Translations under genes and position numbers: made by a program
Notes under the pieces: generated by a model
The model's database searches: none
What the model was told of the DNA's origin: nothing
Seen by the model: the letters and a program-made list of their open reading frames with translations, nothing else
IMG/VR virus record: IMGVR_UViG_3300046011_000019
Coordinates: 1-20,453 of that record
Reading direction: 5' to 3' (one strand)
From: a virus
Length of the DNA: 20,453 nt
Shown here: positions 12,531 to 20,453 of the stretch, one piece after another
Layout: every line of letters starts with the position of its first letter
How positions within the stretch are numbered: the stretch's first letter is position 1

Positions 12531-14534
12531 ATGGCTACCACATTTAATTTAAGCCCTACAGAAAAGCAAGGAGTCTTAGACTTCATTGTAGGGAACTTAA
12601 ACAACCCTGAAGTTATCAGAAAAGCTGCACAGCAGTACGGTGCTACAGCAGATGACTTAGCCTCTGTGACAGGTCTTCCTGTAGGTCAAGTTCATCAGTA
12701 TTTCTTAGATGCTGGTGTACCTATGGGTACTTTGTTGACAGGTGGTGTACAACGAAACTTTGGTACTGAAGGTAATATCCGTCAGTTAGACAAGGGCGAG
12801 GACATCACTGTTGAGAAGGCTATCGGACGACAAGGTGATAAGATTGTTGTTCAACGGTATGATGCCTATGGCACACCAACAACGACAAGACTTGCTGATC
12901 CTAATACTTCTGAAGGTCGAGGATGGTTACAAGCACTAGGCATTGTTGGCGGTGCTATTGGATTAAGCAGTATACCTGAGATCAGTTCTTTGTTTAGTGG
13001 TGCTGAAGCTGCCACTGCTGCTGGTAGCACTGCTGCACCTGTAGGTGGTACTGTTGCTGGTGGAACAACCGCTGCTGGTTCTACCGCTGCTGGAGCAACA
13101 GCCGCTGAAATTGCTGCTGCTGGTGGTACTACAGCCGCTGGTACAACTGCTGCCGGTACAACTGCGACTGGTTTATTAGGTGGTGAATCTGCTTTAGCTG
13201 TTGCAGGTGTTGAAGGAGCAGCTTCACAAGCAGCAACTTCAGCTTATGCATCTACATTAGCATCTACAGGCAGTGCTTCTTTAGCAGCTATTGCTGCTGA
13301 TGTTGCTTCTGGTAATGTAGCAGCTGGTCTATCAGTAGCAGATGCTGTAGCAGCTGGGACAGCAGCAGCCGCAGACGCAGCCGCAACAGGTGCTGTTACC
13401 TCTACTGGTAATGTTGTTGGTGGGGGTGGTAATATAACCACTGGAGCAACTATTGGAACAGGAGCTACTGTAGGTAGTAATCTATTAAGTGACGCAGCTA
13501 ACGCAATTAAACCAGCAAGTGATGCAGCTAAAGGTTTATTAGATCCTAAAACACTTGGTAGTCTTGTTAATTCTGGTGTTAACTTATCCTTAATTCAAGA
13601 TGCTGCTGATAAGCTACGTAAACAAGGACAGATAAGCCAAGACGACTACAATGCATTATCAACAAGATTATTCAATACTTACCGTGATGTAGGTTTAGGT
13701 GCTGGTACAGCATTAGCTAACATTGGTGAACGTGCATCAAAGATGGTTGGTGACTTCACACCCTATGGTGTATCCACTAACTTAGTAAACACAAGAGTTA
13801 ATCCACAGACAGGACAACTAGAGAGTAACCTTACTGACACAGCGCAGATGCTGATGGCTCCTCTAGGTAGAGCTGCTATCCAGTCTGCACAGGCTGCTGA
13901 GATGACTAACGTAGATCAACTCAGTAAGGATTACTACAACAAACTAGCTGCATTGTCCGCACCTGAAGCACAGCGTCAGCGTCTAGCCACTGAAGAGCGT
14001 ATGCGTCAGCAAGGTAGGTTAGGTTTACTTGGCTCTGGTCTTGATGTAGCAGGTAAACAAGTAAGCACAGCAGCACCTGAGTTAACTGCTTTGGAACAAG
14101 CACTGGCAAGACAACAACTAGAAAGAGAAGTACAGTCTAGAAACCTTGCATTAGGTGAACGTGGTACACTGTTAAGCCAAGCACAGCAAGCCTATGCACC
14201 ACTACAGCAGATTAGTCAACAAGCACTACAACAAGCTCAGTTGTCTGGTCAGTTAGGTCAGTTGTCTCAGGCTGGTAGGATTGCACAAACTAATGCTTAT
14301 ATGCAACCTGCTATGACTGGTATCACAGCACCGCTAAATCTATTCTCCCAAGGCCTAACACAGGTTGGTAATGCACAAGCCCGTGGTATTCAGGAGAATC
14401 TAGATGCTCAAAAGGCTGCTTTACTTGCTCAAACGCTTGGTACGTCTAACGTAGCTAACCAGTTATTTGGACCTAACGGTATCGACTACTCAAAGCTAAT
14501 TGATGCTGGTTCTAAAATACTTGGTTTACCTTAA
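12531..14534 (+). CDS. Internal virion / DNA ejection protein candidate 1
   Basis: This is a 667-residue protein. Residues 1-130 look globular and helical ('LGEKQ'-free start 'MATTFNLSPTEKQGVLDFIVG'). A hydrophobic stretch lies at about 136-150 ('ALGIVGGAIGLSSIP'). Residues about 156-325 are an Ala/Gly/Thr/Ser low-complexity region. The C-terminal 340 residues are Gln/Ala/Leu-rich helices with 'RMRQQGRLGLLGSG' and 'ALARQQLEREVQSRNLALGERG'. This layout is typical of podovirus ejection proteins that are packed in the head and injected with DNA. I see no lysozyme or transglycosylase motif. AGGAA at 12521-12525 provides the ribosome-binding site. It is the first of three such genes between nozzle and lysis genes, as in T7 gp14-gp16. 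Confidence 0.65.
   Translation: MATTFNLSPTEKQGVLDFIVGNLNNPEVIRKAAQQYGATADDLASVTGLPVGQVHQYFLDAGVPMGTLLTGGVQRNFGTEGNIRQLDKGEDITVEKAIGRQGDKIVVQRYDAYGTPTTTRLADPNTSEGRGWLQALGIVGGAIGLSSIPEISSLFSGAEAATAAGSTAAPVGGTVAGGTTAAGSTAAGATAAEIAAAGGTTAAGTTAAGTTATGLLGGESALAVAGVEGAASQAATSAYASTLASTGSASLAAIAADVASGNVAAGLSVADAVAAGTAAAADAAATGAVTSTGNVVGGGGNITTGATIGTGATVGSNLLSDAANAIKPASDAAKGLLDPKTLGSLVNSGVNLSLIQDAADKLRKQGQISQDDYNALSTRLFNTYRDVGLGAGTALANIGERASKMVGDFTPYGVSTNLVNTRVNPQTGQLESNLTDTAQMLMAPLGRAAIQSAQAAEMTNVDQLSKDYYNKLAALSAPEAQRQRLATEERMRQQGRLGLLGSGLDVAGKQVSTAAPELTALEQALARQQLEREVQSRNLALGERGTLLSQAQQAYAPLQQISQQALQQAQLSGQLGQLSQAGRIAQTNAYMQPAMTGITAPLNLFSQGLTQVGNAQARGIQENLDAQKAALLAQTLGTSNVANQLFGPNGIDYSKLIDAGSKILGLP
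13000..13515 (+). repeat. Ala/Gly/Thr-coding low-complexity region
   Basis: Degenerate GCT/GGT/ACA-type triplets encode T-A-A-G and T-T-A-A-G units (residues about 156-325 of the protein at 12531). Near-perfect 15-base repeats based on GGTACAACTGC occur at about 13138-13170. The region is prone to length change. Confidence 0.6.
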
Positions 14535-14543
14535 GGAACAGTA

Positions 14544-15830
14544 ATGGCACAACAACAAATGAGTTTATTTGGTCCTAGTGTCTATGACATACAAAGACAG
14601 CAAATGCAGCAGGACCAAGCTAATGCAATACAACAAGCTCAGTTAAGTCCTTACCAAGGTATTGCGGCAGCGGCTGCAATGGCTGGTACACGCGCTGGTA
14701 GAAGCTTAGCAGGTTTGTTCGGTATCGAAGACCCTGCATTGTCTGAAGCTAAGAAGATGGAAGAGCTAAAGGCTGCTGTAGCTTCTCAGTGGGATGGTAA
14801 TGATCCGCTAGAGGCTTACAAGATCTTCGCTAAAGAAGCTTCTGCTAGAGGTCTTACACAGGCTGCTATCGGTGCTGCTACACAGATTAAAGCTTTTGAG
14901 GCTGAGAGGGAAACTAGTGGTCTTAGAAGCAGGCTTCTACAGGCTCAAATTGGTAAAACAGGTGCACAACAAACCAAAGAAGAGGCTTTGGCTGAGAAAG
15001 CTAGGAAAGAACAAGAAGTAAAACTATTTGGTAATGTAGATCCAGCTAAATTTACACCAGAAAGTTTAGAAGCTTTTAAACAATCAAGAAATTACAAAGA
15101 CCTTGTCCCAGTAGACTCTACTAAGTATTCTGACGTATATCAAATACCTGGAGCTGATGGTAGGCCAATGGCAGTTCAGCGTAACTTAAAAACTAATCAG
15201 ATTGAACCAGTTGATAAAGCCTCACGAGTTAATGTTAACGCATCGGCTAATATGCCTCCACAAGAAGTTGAGTTTCAGAAACAGATAGGTCAAGAAGACG
15301 CTAAAGCAGTTGTGAAAGCTAGGGAATTACGTACAACTGCTATTGGTGAATTAAGTAGTTTGAATGAAATGGCTACACGTAATCAGCAAAACATCACTAG
15401 TGGTACATTTGCTTCTGGTAGGGTTGGTGTAGCAAACTTCTTCAATACGATTGGTTTACTTGGTGCTAATGATGTTCAAAAACTAGCTAACTCTGAAGTT
15501 TATACAAAGAGTGCTGGTGATCTTGTGTTAGCTAAGATTAAATCTCTTGGTTCTAACCCATCTAACGCTGATAGAGAGTTCATTGTACGTATTGTCCCAC
15601 AGCTTGAGAACAGTCCACAGGCTAGAGCAGAACTTATTTCTTATCTACAGAAACGTGCTAACGATGTTATTAAAGAATCAAACGCACTAGAAACATACGC
15701 AAGACAAAACAAAGGATTGTCTGGATATGTACCAACAATACCTCTGACTATATCACCACAGACAGCAAAGAAAGCGTCTGATATGACTGATCAAGAACTC
15801 ATTGATGCTTACAAAAGCGGAAGGCGTTAA
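14544..15830 (+). CDS. Internal virion protein candidate 2
   Basis: This is a 428-residue, mainly helical protein with a Gln-rich N terminus ('MAQQQMSLFGPSVYDIQRQQMQQDQ'), an Ala-rich hydrophobic patch at about 41-60, and charged coiled-coil segments at about 115-165. The C-terminal region carries 'GSNPSNADREFIVRIVPQL' followed by a helix 'ARAELISYLQKRANDVI'. The N-A-D-R-E-F-I motif recurs in phage ejection and structural proteins of this gene position. The last residues 'MTDQELIDAYKSGRR' are also a common ending. The stop TAA of the preceding gene is fused to its GGAAC ribosome-binding site. It is probably injected with the DNA; no enzymatic motif is seen. Confidence 0.65.
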   Translation: MAQQQMSLFGPSVYDIQRQQMQQDQANAIQQAQLSPYQGIAAAAAMAGTRAGRSLAGLFGIEDPALSEAKKMEELKAAVASQWDGNDPLEAYKIFAKEASARGLTQAAIGAATQIKAFEAERETSGLRSRLLQAQIGKTGAQQTKEEALAEKARKEQEVKLFGNVDPAKFTPESLEAFKQSRNYKDLVPVDSTKYSDVYQIPGADGRPMAVQRNLKTNQIEPVDKASRVNVNASANMPPQEVEFQKQIGQEDAKAVVKARELRTTAIGELSSLNEMATRNQQNITSGTFASGRVGVANFFNTIGLLGANDVQKLANSEVYTKSAGDLVLAKIKSLGSNPSNADREFIVRIVPQLENSPQARAELISYLQKRANDVIKESNALETYARQNKGLSGYVPTIPLTISPQTAKKASDMTDQELIDAYKSGRR

Positions 15831-15832
15831 TA

Positions 15833-18049
15833 ATGGCTATGAACCTTGAGGAAATGCAAGCCATTGAAGCTGAAATGCGTAGGCGTGGTATTGATCCTAA
15901 CGCTTATGGTGGCGATGCAAAAAACCAAAGATCTGTGTTTGAGCCAGCTCAAGAAAAGACATTCACACAAAACGTAAGAGACTTTGGTGAATCTCTAGTT
16001 AAAGGCGGTGCTAAAGGTGTTTTAGACATTGTTGGTGGTTGGGGTAACCTATACGATTACCTTAAAAAGAAGAAAGATCCGTCAGTATTTTCTACACAGG
16101 GTATGGTTCAGGGAGTAAAAGAACTATCCGGCGTAGACTTAAATACTATCCCAGGTTTTCGTGGTGCTTATGAGTTTGGTGCTGCTGCTGCCCCTGCTGC
16201 TGCATTGACTGCTGCTGGTCTTCCTGGTATTACAGGCAGGGCTGGTATGGGCGCTGCTGCTATAGAGGCTCCTGTAGCAGGTGCTACAGGCTTAGCTGCA
16301 AGTACAATTGCTCCTGATTCTCCTGCCGCACAGTTTGCTCTACAGGCTTCTCCATACGCTATTGCTAGTGGTTTAAGAGCTGGTAGAAGTCAGTTGTTAA
16401 AGCCTGAAGGTATGCGAACACCTGCTGATACTGGTGTCCTTGATGTAGGTAGACTCACACCAGGACAGTTCACAGGTAATCGACAACAACTAGCTAGGGA
16501 AGAACGTGTTCGTGCTGCTCCAGAAAGCGGTGATCTACCAAGACAGTTTGATATACAACAAGCCTCTGATGTCCGCAACTACCTAACTGGTTTGTTTAAT
16601 AGGGCAGGGGATATGAATGTTGATCCTGTTGCGTTGACTAATCAAGTATGGTCATCGTTCAACAACTTTGGATCTGCTCTATCAAATCAGCTTAAGTCAC
16701 AAGCTAAAAGAGATTTTGCTGCTGCAAAGAATGCTGGTGGTTTAGTTGATACTACACCTGTATTGCAGATGGTAGATCAACAGTTAGCTCAGTTAGGGCC
16801 AGAGACACCACAAAATTCTGCTTTTATTTCTGCACTTAGGAAAATAAGAGAAGAGTTTGTTGAACCTGGACAACCAGCACAGACTGTTCAGTCAACAGTT
16901 CTTGGTCCTAGCGGACAACCTGCAATGACTACTACAGTTCCTGCTATTCCTGATAGAGCAATAAGTATTGATATTGACCGTTTACAGAAGAACATATCAG
17001 CATGGGGTGAAGCCGCCTTTAAAGGTGCTGGTTCATTAGCCGATGTTGGTGGTAGTGATATGTTCGCTGGTGTTGCTCAAGGACAGGTAAAGAACTTTGC
17101 TAGACAGGTTTTAAGAGCCTACAAAGATGCTTTAGATTTAGCTATTGATCAAGGTGTTCCAGGAGCAGATCGTTTAAAAGCGGCAAGAGACAACTTTGCT
17201 AAAAACATAGACAAGATCGAAGAGTTTGCTAACTATCCTATTACTAAGACTTTTGATGTAGAAAGAGTCACTGACTTAGTTCCTGAAGATGTTGCTATGA
17301 AGCTAGCAACACTTCCTAAATCACAACAAGCTATTGTGTTCAGCACATTAGGTCAACAAGCACCTGATGTAGCTAATCAAGTACGTGGTATCTTATTTCA
17401 AGATGTACTTAACAAAGCAGACATCAAAGGTGCTGCTGCGAACACACCTACCTTTAACATCCAAGCAGCCCTAAAAGGTATTCAGTCTGGTGACTTTAAC
17501 TTCTTGTTTCCAACAGCAGCAGATAAAGCAGATGCTATCAAAGCAATGTCTTTTATGCAAAAGGCTTTACAGTCTGAAGGAAGAGCGGGCGGTGCTTCTA
17601 TGATGTCTGGTGGTGAGGCTTACGCCACCACTAGGGCATTAGGCGGTACAGCACAGTCTGGTAACTTAGTTAAGATCTTAACAGACAGTATTAGAGGACT
17701 GGCTGACTATGTTGCTTCTCCAAAGGCTTTATCTGAAGTATTCTTTGATCCTAACATAAACAATGCGTTAAAAGAGGCTCAAAGACAGAAACCAAAAGCA
17801 GAGGTTATTCAGCGTGGTATTGAAGCTGTTGGTAAGTACGTTGGTGCTACTGCCTTAAGAGCTGGTCCTCAAATATCACCAGAGACACCAGAAGATCAAT
17901 CTATGCAGCAATTACCAACAACATCTCCTGTAGAGCCAGGACCATCTCTAGATGAGATCAAACAAGAACTACAGAAAAGAGGTATTAATGTAAGTTCTAT
18001 GTCTCCCAGTATTGTTCGTCAGATCATGGGAGAATTTGCTAATGTTTGA
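15833..18049 (+). CDS. Internal virion / DNA ejection protein candidate 3
   Basis: This is a 738-residue protein. The N terminus 'MNLEEMQAIEAEMRRRGIDPNAYG' is followed by 'FGESLVKGGAKGVLDIVGGWGNLYDYL' and an Ala/Gly-rich hydrophobic region at about 110-165 that could cross or perturb membranes. Residues about 225-560 form long helices with basic and acidic patches. The Pro-rich C terminus ends with 'SLDEIKQELQKRGINVSSMSPSIVRQIM'. There is no visible transglycosylase signature, unlike T7 gp16. It resembles podovirus injection proteins in layout, and it closes the group of three just before the lysis genes. The start ATG at 15833 has GGAAGG upstream; an ATG at 15839 is an alternative. It overlaps the holin candidate by 8 bases. 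Confidence 0.6.
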   Translation: MAMNLEEMQAIEAEMRRRGIDPNAYGGDAKNQRSVFEPAQEKTFTQNVRDFGESLVKGGAKGVLDIVGGWGNLYDYLKKKKDPSVFSTQGMVQGVKELSGVDLNTIPGFRGAYEFGAAAAPAAALTAAGLPGITGRAGMGAAAIEAPVAGATGLAASTIAPDSPAAQFALQASPYAIASGLRAGRSQLLKPEGMRTPADTGVLDVGRLTPGQFTGNRQQLAREERVRAAPESGDLPRQFDIQQASDVRNYLTGLFNRAGDMNVDPVALTNQVWSSFNNFGSALSNQLKSQAKRDFAAAKNAGGLVDTTPVLQMVDQQLAQLGPETPQNSAFISALRKIREEFVEPGQPAQTVQSTVLGPSGQPAMTTTVPAIPDRAISIDIDRLQKNISAWGEAAFKGAGSLADVGGSDMFAGVAQGQVKNFARQVLRAYKDALDLAIDQGVPGADRLKAARDNFAKNIDKIEEFANYPITKTFDVERVTDLVPEDVAMKLATLPKSQQAIVFSTLGQQAPDVANQVRGILFQDVLNKADIKGAAANTPTFNIQAALKGIQSGDFNFLFPTAADKADAIKAMSFMQKALQSEGRAGGASMMSGGEAYATTRALGGTAQSGNLVKILTDSIRGLADYVASPKALSEVFFDPNINNALKEAQRQKPKAEVIQRGIEAVGKYVGATALRAGPQISPETPEDQSMQQLPTTSPVEPGPSLDEIKQELQKRGINVSSMSPSIVRQIMGEFANV

Positions 18050-18506
18050 ACTCATTGGTGCTCTTATCGGTGGTGTCTTTCGTCTTGCTCCAGAGGTCTT
18101 AAAGATCTTAGATAGGAAGTTTGAAAGAGAACATGAACTGAAGAAGTTAGATGTTGAAGTCTCTATCGCTAAGATGCAAGCAGAGTTTGCTCTACAGCAG
18201 GGACATCAACGTCTACAAGAGCATGAATTAGATGCTATCGGTGAAGCATTCAAACAACAAGCAGAGTCTGACAGCAAAGCCTGGAAGTGGGTAGCATCAC
18301 TATCTGCTTTGGTTAGACCAGCAGTGACGTACTGGTTTGTAGCTTTTTATTCAGTTGTCAAAGCTGCTGGACTATACCTAGCTTTTCTTCAGGATGGTTC
18401 ATGGACAGCAGTGTTGTTGTCAGGATGGACTGACTACGATGAAGGTATGCTGTCATTGATTCTAACTTTTTGGTTCGTTGGTAGGGTATGGGAATCAAAG
18501 AAGTAA
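18042..18506 (+). CDS. Holin candidate (3TM holin-like)
   Basis: This is a 154-residue membrane protein. The ATG at 18042 is preferred over an in-frame alternative start at 18012 because GGGAG at 18028-18032 is 9 bases upstream. Residues 1-22 are hydrophobic/amphipathic ('MFELIGALIGGVFRLAPEVL'). Residues about 23-80 form a charged coiled coil. Residues about 84-117 and 130-148 are membrane segments, with a conserved L-V-R-P-A-V-T-Y-W-F and E-G-M-L-S-L-I-L-T-F-W-F-V-G-R pattern as in the 3TM holin family. It would permeabilise the inner membrane at lysis. It overlaps the lysozyme gene by 19 bases, a typical lysis cassette arrangement. A Rz-like role was considered because of the coil, but the membrane segments are at the wrong end. 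Confidence 0.7.
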   Translation: MFELIGALIGGVFRLAPEVLKILDRKFEREHELKKLDVEVSIAKMQAEFALQQGHQRLQEHELDAIGEAFKQQAESDSKAWKWVASLSALVRPAVTYWFVAFYSVVKAAGLYLAFLQDGSWTAVLLSGWTDYDEGMLSLILTFWFVGRVWESKK

Positions 18507-19060
18507 TCGCCATTGCTGAACCACTAATCAAGAGATTCGAAGGCTGGAGAAGTAAACCCTATCTGTGCAGTGCTAATGTTCCCACCATAGGCTGGGGATC
18601 AACCATGTATGAGAATGGTGATAGGGTTACCTTAGATGATCCTGAGATCTCAAAAGAAAGAGGACAGGAATTGTTCGAACTTGATGCAGAGAGGTTCCTA
18701 CTTCAAGTCTACAAAGCCTGTCCAGTGTTGACGAAACACCAAAATAAAGCTGCTGCACTACTTAGCTGGACTTACAACTTAGGACCAGCTAGGCTCCGAT
18801 CATCCACGATGCGAACAAGAATAAACCAAGAGCGATGGGAGGAAGCTGTTCAAGAACTAAAGCGTTGGAATCTTGCAGCAGGTAAAGTAACCAAAGGACT
18901 TGTTCTTCGTCGTGAAGCAGAGGCGACATTATTCCTCCTTAGCCCATCCAACAACAAAGCTAAAGATAGCGATGTTAACGAAGACAAAGAACCCTTCGAG
19001 AAGAACCTCAGAGCTGTCCTCGTCAGTTACGACAAAATCATCAGAGTAGCAAATCCCTAA
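18488..19060 (+). CDS. Endolysin: lysozyme, glycoside hydrolase family 24
   Basis: This is a 190-residue muramidase that cleaves the MurNAc-GlcNAc bond of peptidoglycan. Glu18 in 'RFEGWRSKPYLC', Cys27 and Thr33 in 'VPTIGWGST' reproduce the E-8aa-D/C-5aa-T catalytic spacing of T4 lysozyme (E11, D20, T26). Cys stands in place of Asp, as in several phage endolysins. Other family features are 'AALLSWTYNLGP' and a final 'GLVLRREAEATLFL'. There is no N-terminal signal or SAR segment, so export should depend on a holin. About 40 C-terminal residues beyond the catalytic domain are charged and of unknown use. It is the last gene before the late terminator. Confidence 0.9.
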   Translation: MGIKEVIAIAEPLIKRFEGWRSKPYLCSANVPTIGWGSTMYENGDRVTLDDPEISKERGQELFELDAERFLLQVYKACPVLTKHQNKAAALLSWTYNLGPARLRSSTMRTRINQERWEEAVQELKRWNLAAGKVTKGLVLRREAEATLFLLSPSNNKAKDSDVNEDKEPFEKNLRAVLVSYDKIIRVANP

Positions 19061-19125
19061 CATAAACCCTGGTAGAAAAGACCAACCATAGATATTCGGC
19101 ATAGTTTTCCTTAGTGACCTTTATA
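19061..19125. other. Intergenic region between convergent genes
   Basis: This is non-coding sequence between the lysozyme stop and the terminator stem. I see no gene, promoter or clear repeat in it. Confidence 0.5.
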
Positions 19126-19152
19126 GACCCCTGCAAAGGGGTCTTTTTTTTT
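19125..19152 (+). terminator. Rho-independent terminator of the late operon
   Basis: GACCCC (19126-19131) and GGGGTC (19138-19143) pair around a TGCAAA loop, extended by an A-T pair (19125/19144). A run of nine T (19144-19152) follows. It ends + strand late transcription after the lysozyme gene. On the - strand the stem is followed by TATAAAGG rather than a T run, so it is a weaker stop for the convergent reductase gene. Confidence 0.92.
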
Positions 19153-19154
19153 AT

Positions 19155-20453
19155 CTAGATTTCACATACACCGGCTACACAGGCTAGTTGCTGTGCACCT
19201 TCAACGTTATCATCATTTTCCTTAAGCATGTCCCAATTAATGTTTGCTGGCATCTTAGCTAACAAGGATTCATAGTCTTCCTTGCTGCATGTCTCATAAG
19301 GAGCCTGTCGATAAGTGCCCCCATCCATTGGCAGGAATGATACACCAGTACAGATGTCAAAGTTATCGAATACCCAAGCCCCTACAGTAGGCCATTCATT
19401 CTCATTGACTGAGATAGTTACTGAAGGTTTATGTTCGCACCAGTGAAGCTGATACACACGCCATAGCTTAAGATGAGATATAGCATCAACATCATCCCTG
19501 GTAATAGCACCTTCAGGAGCCTTCATAGGAAATGAGAACACTGTAGTGCTATCTGGTCTCATCACACAAGGTTCACTAGGAATACCTTGTTCGATCATAA
19601 ACGCCGTGAGAGGGTCTTTTTTATCTGATCGTACACGCCTAATGTAATACTGGGCATGTTGAGGATGAATGCCAGAAGCAGTGCCACAAAGCTGAGACAC
19701 AGTACCAGAAGGCTTGACGCAAGTGATAGCAGCAGAGACAGGGATATTAAGAGCATTTGCTGTAACTTCATTAGCAATGATTGCTTCATTTTTCAACATC
19801 TCCAATCTTGCTGGTAACGCTTTATCATCAGGATCATTCAGTAGTTTATGATCATAGATACCTGTCAGCGATACACCCAATAGACGCTCTTCAGCGGTGT
19901 TCTTTTCCCAGATCTTACGTAGGTATGGGAAGGTAGTCATTGTGCTCTGCCAAGTACCTAGAATCGATGCTACACGTACTTTGTACATCAAGTCTTGAAG
20001 AGTGTCCGTATCACGAACAATGACCTCTGTGAGGTTACAGAACTGGTAAGGACGAAGGATAATCTCTGAGCAAGGATTCGTACCGAAGTCATGGTTAGGA
20101 TCTCTACGGCCATTAACAGCTGCTTGCTTCTTCGATGCATCTCTGTTAAAGATACCACGTTCACCTGAATGGCTTTCATAGATCGAACACCATTCACGCA
20201 TAAACTGCCCTACTGAAGGCTTTACATCATACACAGCAGAGTTATTAGCAAGGCTACGCTGTCCTTGTTGTTCCCACCATGCCCCTGCTTTAGCGTGTGC
20301 CATACGATCATCACTGAGATCGCTTAAAGAGATCATTGCAGAACGCCGCACACCACCCACAACAACAACCTCCCCGATCTTGCACAGAATATCATGGCAT
20401 TCAAGGGACGACAGACGACGATTTTTGGCCGCTTGGAACTTCCTAATAACAAA
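19155..20453 (-). CDS. nrdJ: Class II (adenosylcobalamin-dependent) ribonucleotide reductase, C-terminal part
   Basis: The frame stays open to the right edge (31 more codons beyond the GTG at 20360), so the gene's start is off-window and 432 residues are visible. It reduces ribonucleoside triphosphates to deoxy forms using a thiyl radical generated from coenzyme B12. 'VVVGGVRRSA' near the start is family-typical. N-P-C-S-E (Cys codon at 20070-20072) matches the N406-C408-E410 active site of the Lactobacillus enzyme. A Cys 11 residues on corresponds to C419, and the C-terminal C-x4-C of 'CVAGVCEI' corresponds to C731/C736. 'CVKPSGTVSQLCG' is the phosphate-binding region. The C119 counterpart should lie outside the window. 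It is convergent with the late genes, so it belongs to another operon, probably for DNA replication. Confidence 0.95.
   Translation of the reverse strand, partial: FVIRKFQAAKNRRLSSLECHDILCKIGEVVVVGGVRRSAMISLSDLSDDRMAHAKAGAWWEQQGQRSLANNSAVYDVKPSVGQFMREWCSIYESHSGERGIFNRDASKKQAAVNGRRDPNHDFGTNPCSEIILRPYQFCNLTEVIVRDTDTLQDLMYKVRVASILGTWQSTMTTFPYLRKIWEKNTAEERLLGVSLTGIYDHKLLNDPDDKALPARLEMLKNEAIIANEVTANALNIPVSAAITCVKPSGTVSQLCGTASGIHPQHAQYYIRRVRSDKKDPLTAFMIEQGIPSEPCVMRPDSTTVFSFPMKAPEGAITRDDVDAISHLKLWRVYQLHWCEHKPSVTISVNENEWPTVGAWVFDNFDICTGVSFLPMDGGTYRQAPYETCSKEDYESLLAKMPANINWDMLKENDDNVEGAQQLACVAGVCEI

Noticed and set aside
12531-18049. A lytic transglycosylase or peptidase domain in the large internal proteins.
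   Set aside because: I could not find a catalytic Glu context or other enzyme signature; the proteins look helical and low in complexity.
1-20453. tRNA genes, CRISPR arrays, insertion sequences, integrase or attachment sites.
   Set aside because: The sequence is almost fully coding with short gaps; no cloverleaf, spaced direct-repeat array, transposase or integrase was seen.

Overview
The window is a stretch of a double-stranded DNA tailed phage genome with a T7-like (podovirus) structural module. It comes from an uncultured or poorly characterised phage, or possibly a prophage copy. Genes from the left edge to about 19.06 kb all lie on the + strand, nearly end to end. Their order is portal, fibres, scaffold, major capsid, more fibres, small basic proteins, tail tube (gp11-like), nozzle, three internal/ejection proteins, holin and lysozyme. 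There is no long tail sheath, baseplate or tape-measure gene, which fits a short tail. AT-leaning coding sequence (about 40% GC in sampled stretches), a muramidase with a 3TM-type holin, and a cobalamin-dependent ribonucleotide reductase recall aquatic podophages of Gram-negative bacteria. The host itself cannot be named from the sequence.

Layout. 1-796: C-terminal part of the portal. 799-5633: first fibre region, with a collagen-like protein, two Ser/Thr/Gly-rich fibre proteins, a duplicated glycine-rich protein, a small conserved protein, a 2OG-Fe(II) oxygenase-like protein and a 119-residue 'AGIG' protein. 5642-8022: a unit bounded by a near-consensus sigma70-type promoter and a UUCG-loop terminator, carrying two small genes, the scaffold and the major capsid gene. 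8037-9629: second fibre region (53-residue protein, glycine-rich fibre, second AGIG protein, holin-like membrane protein). 9610-10317: four tiny Lys-rich genes joined by 4-base ATGA overlaps. 10323-12508: tail tube/adaptor and nozzle-like protein. 12531-18049: three internal virion/ejection protein candidates. 18042-19060: holin candidate and lysozyme. 19126-19152: strong terminator. 19155 to the right edge, - strand: C-terminal part of a class II ribonucleotide reductase, convergent with the late genes.

How it works together. The + strand block builds the virion (portal, scaffold, capsid, tube, nozzle, fibres), packs ejection proteins inside it and ends in lysis genes. The - strand gene supplies deoxynucleotides and probably marks the start of a separate replication/metabolism arm. 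Terminase and polymerase genes are not in the window. The points most worth following are: (i) a glycine-rich fibre gene paired with a small AGIG-motif protein, present twice around the capsid block; (ii) the ATGA-chained lysine-rich genes; (iii) a promoter that would make its first gene's mRNA leaderless; and (iv) an oxygenase beside collagen-like and poly-glycine fibres.
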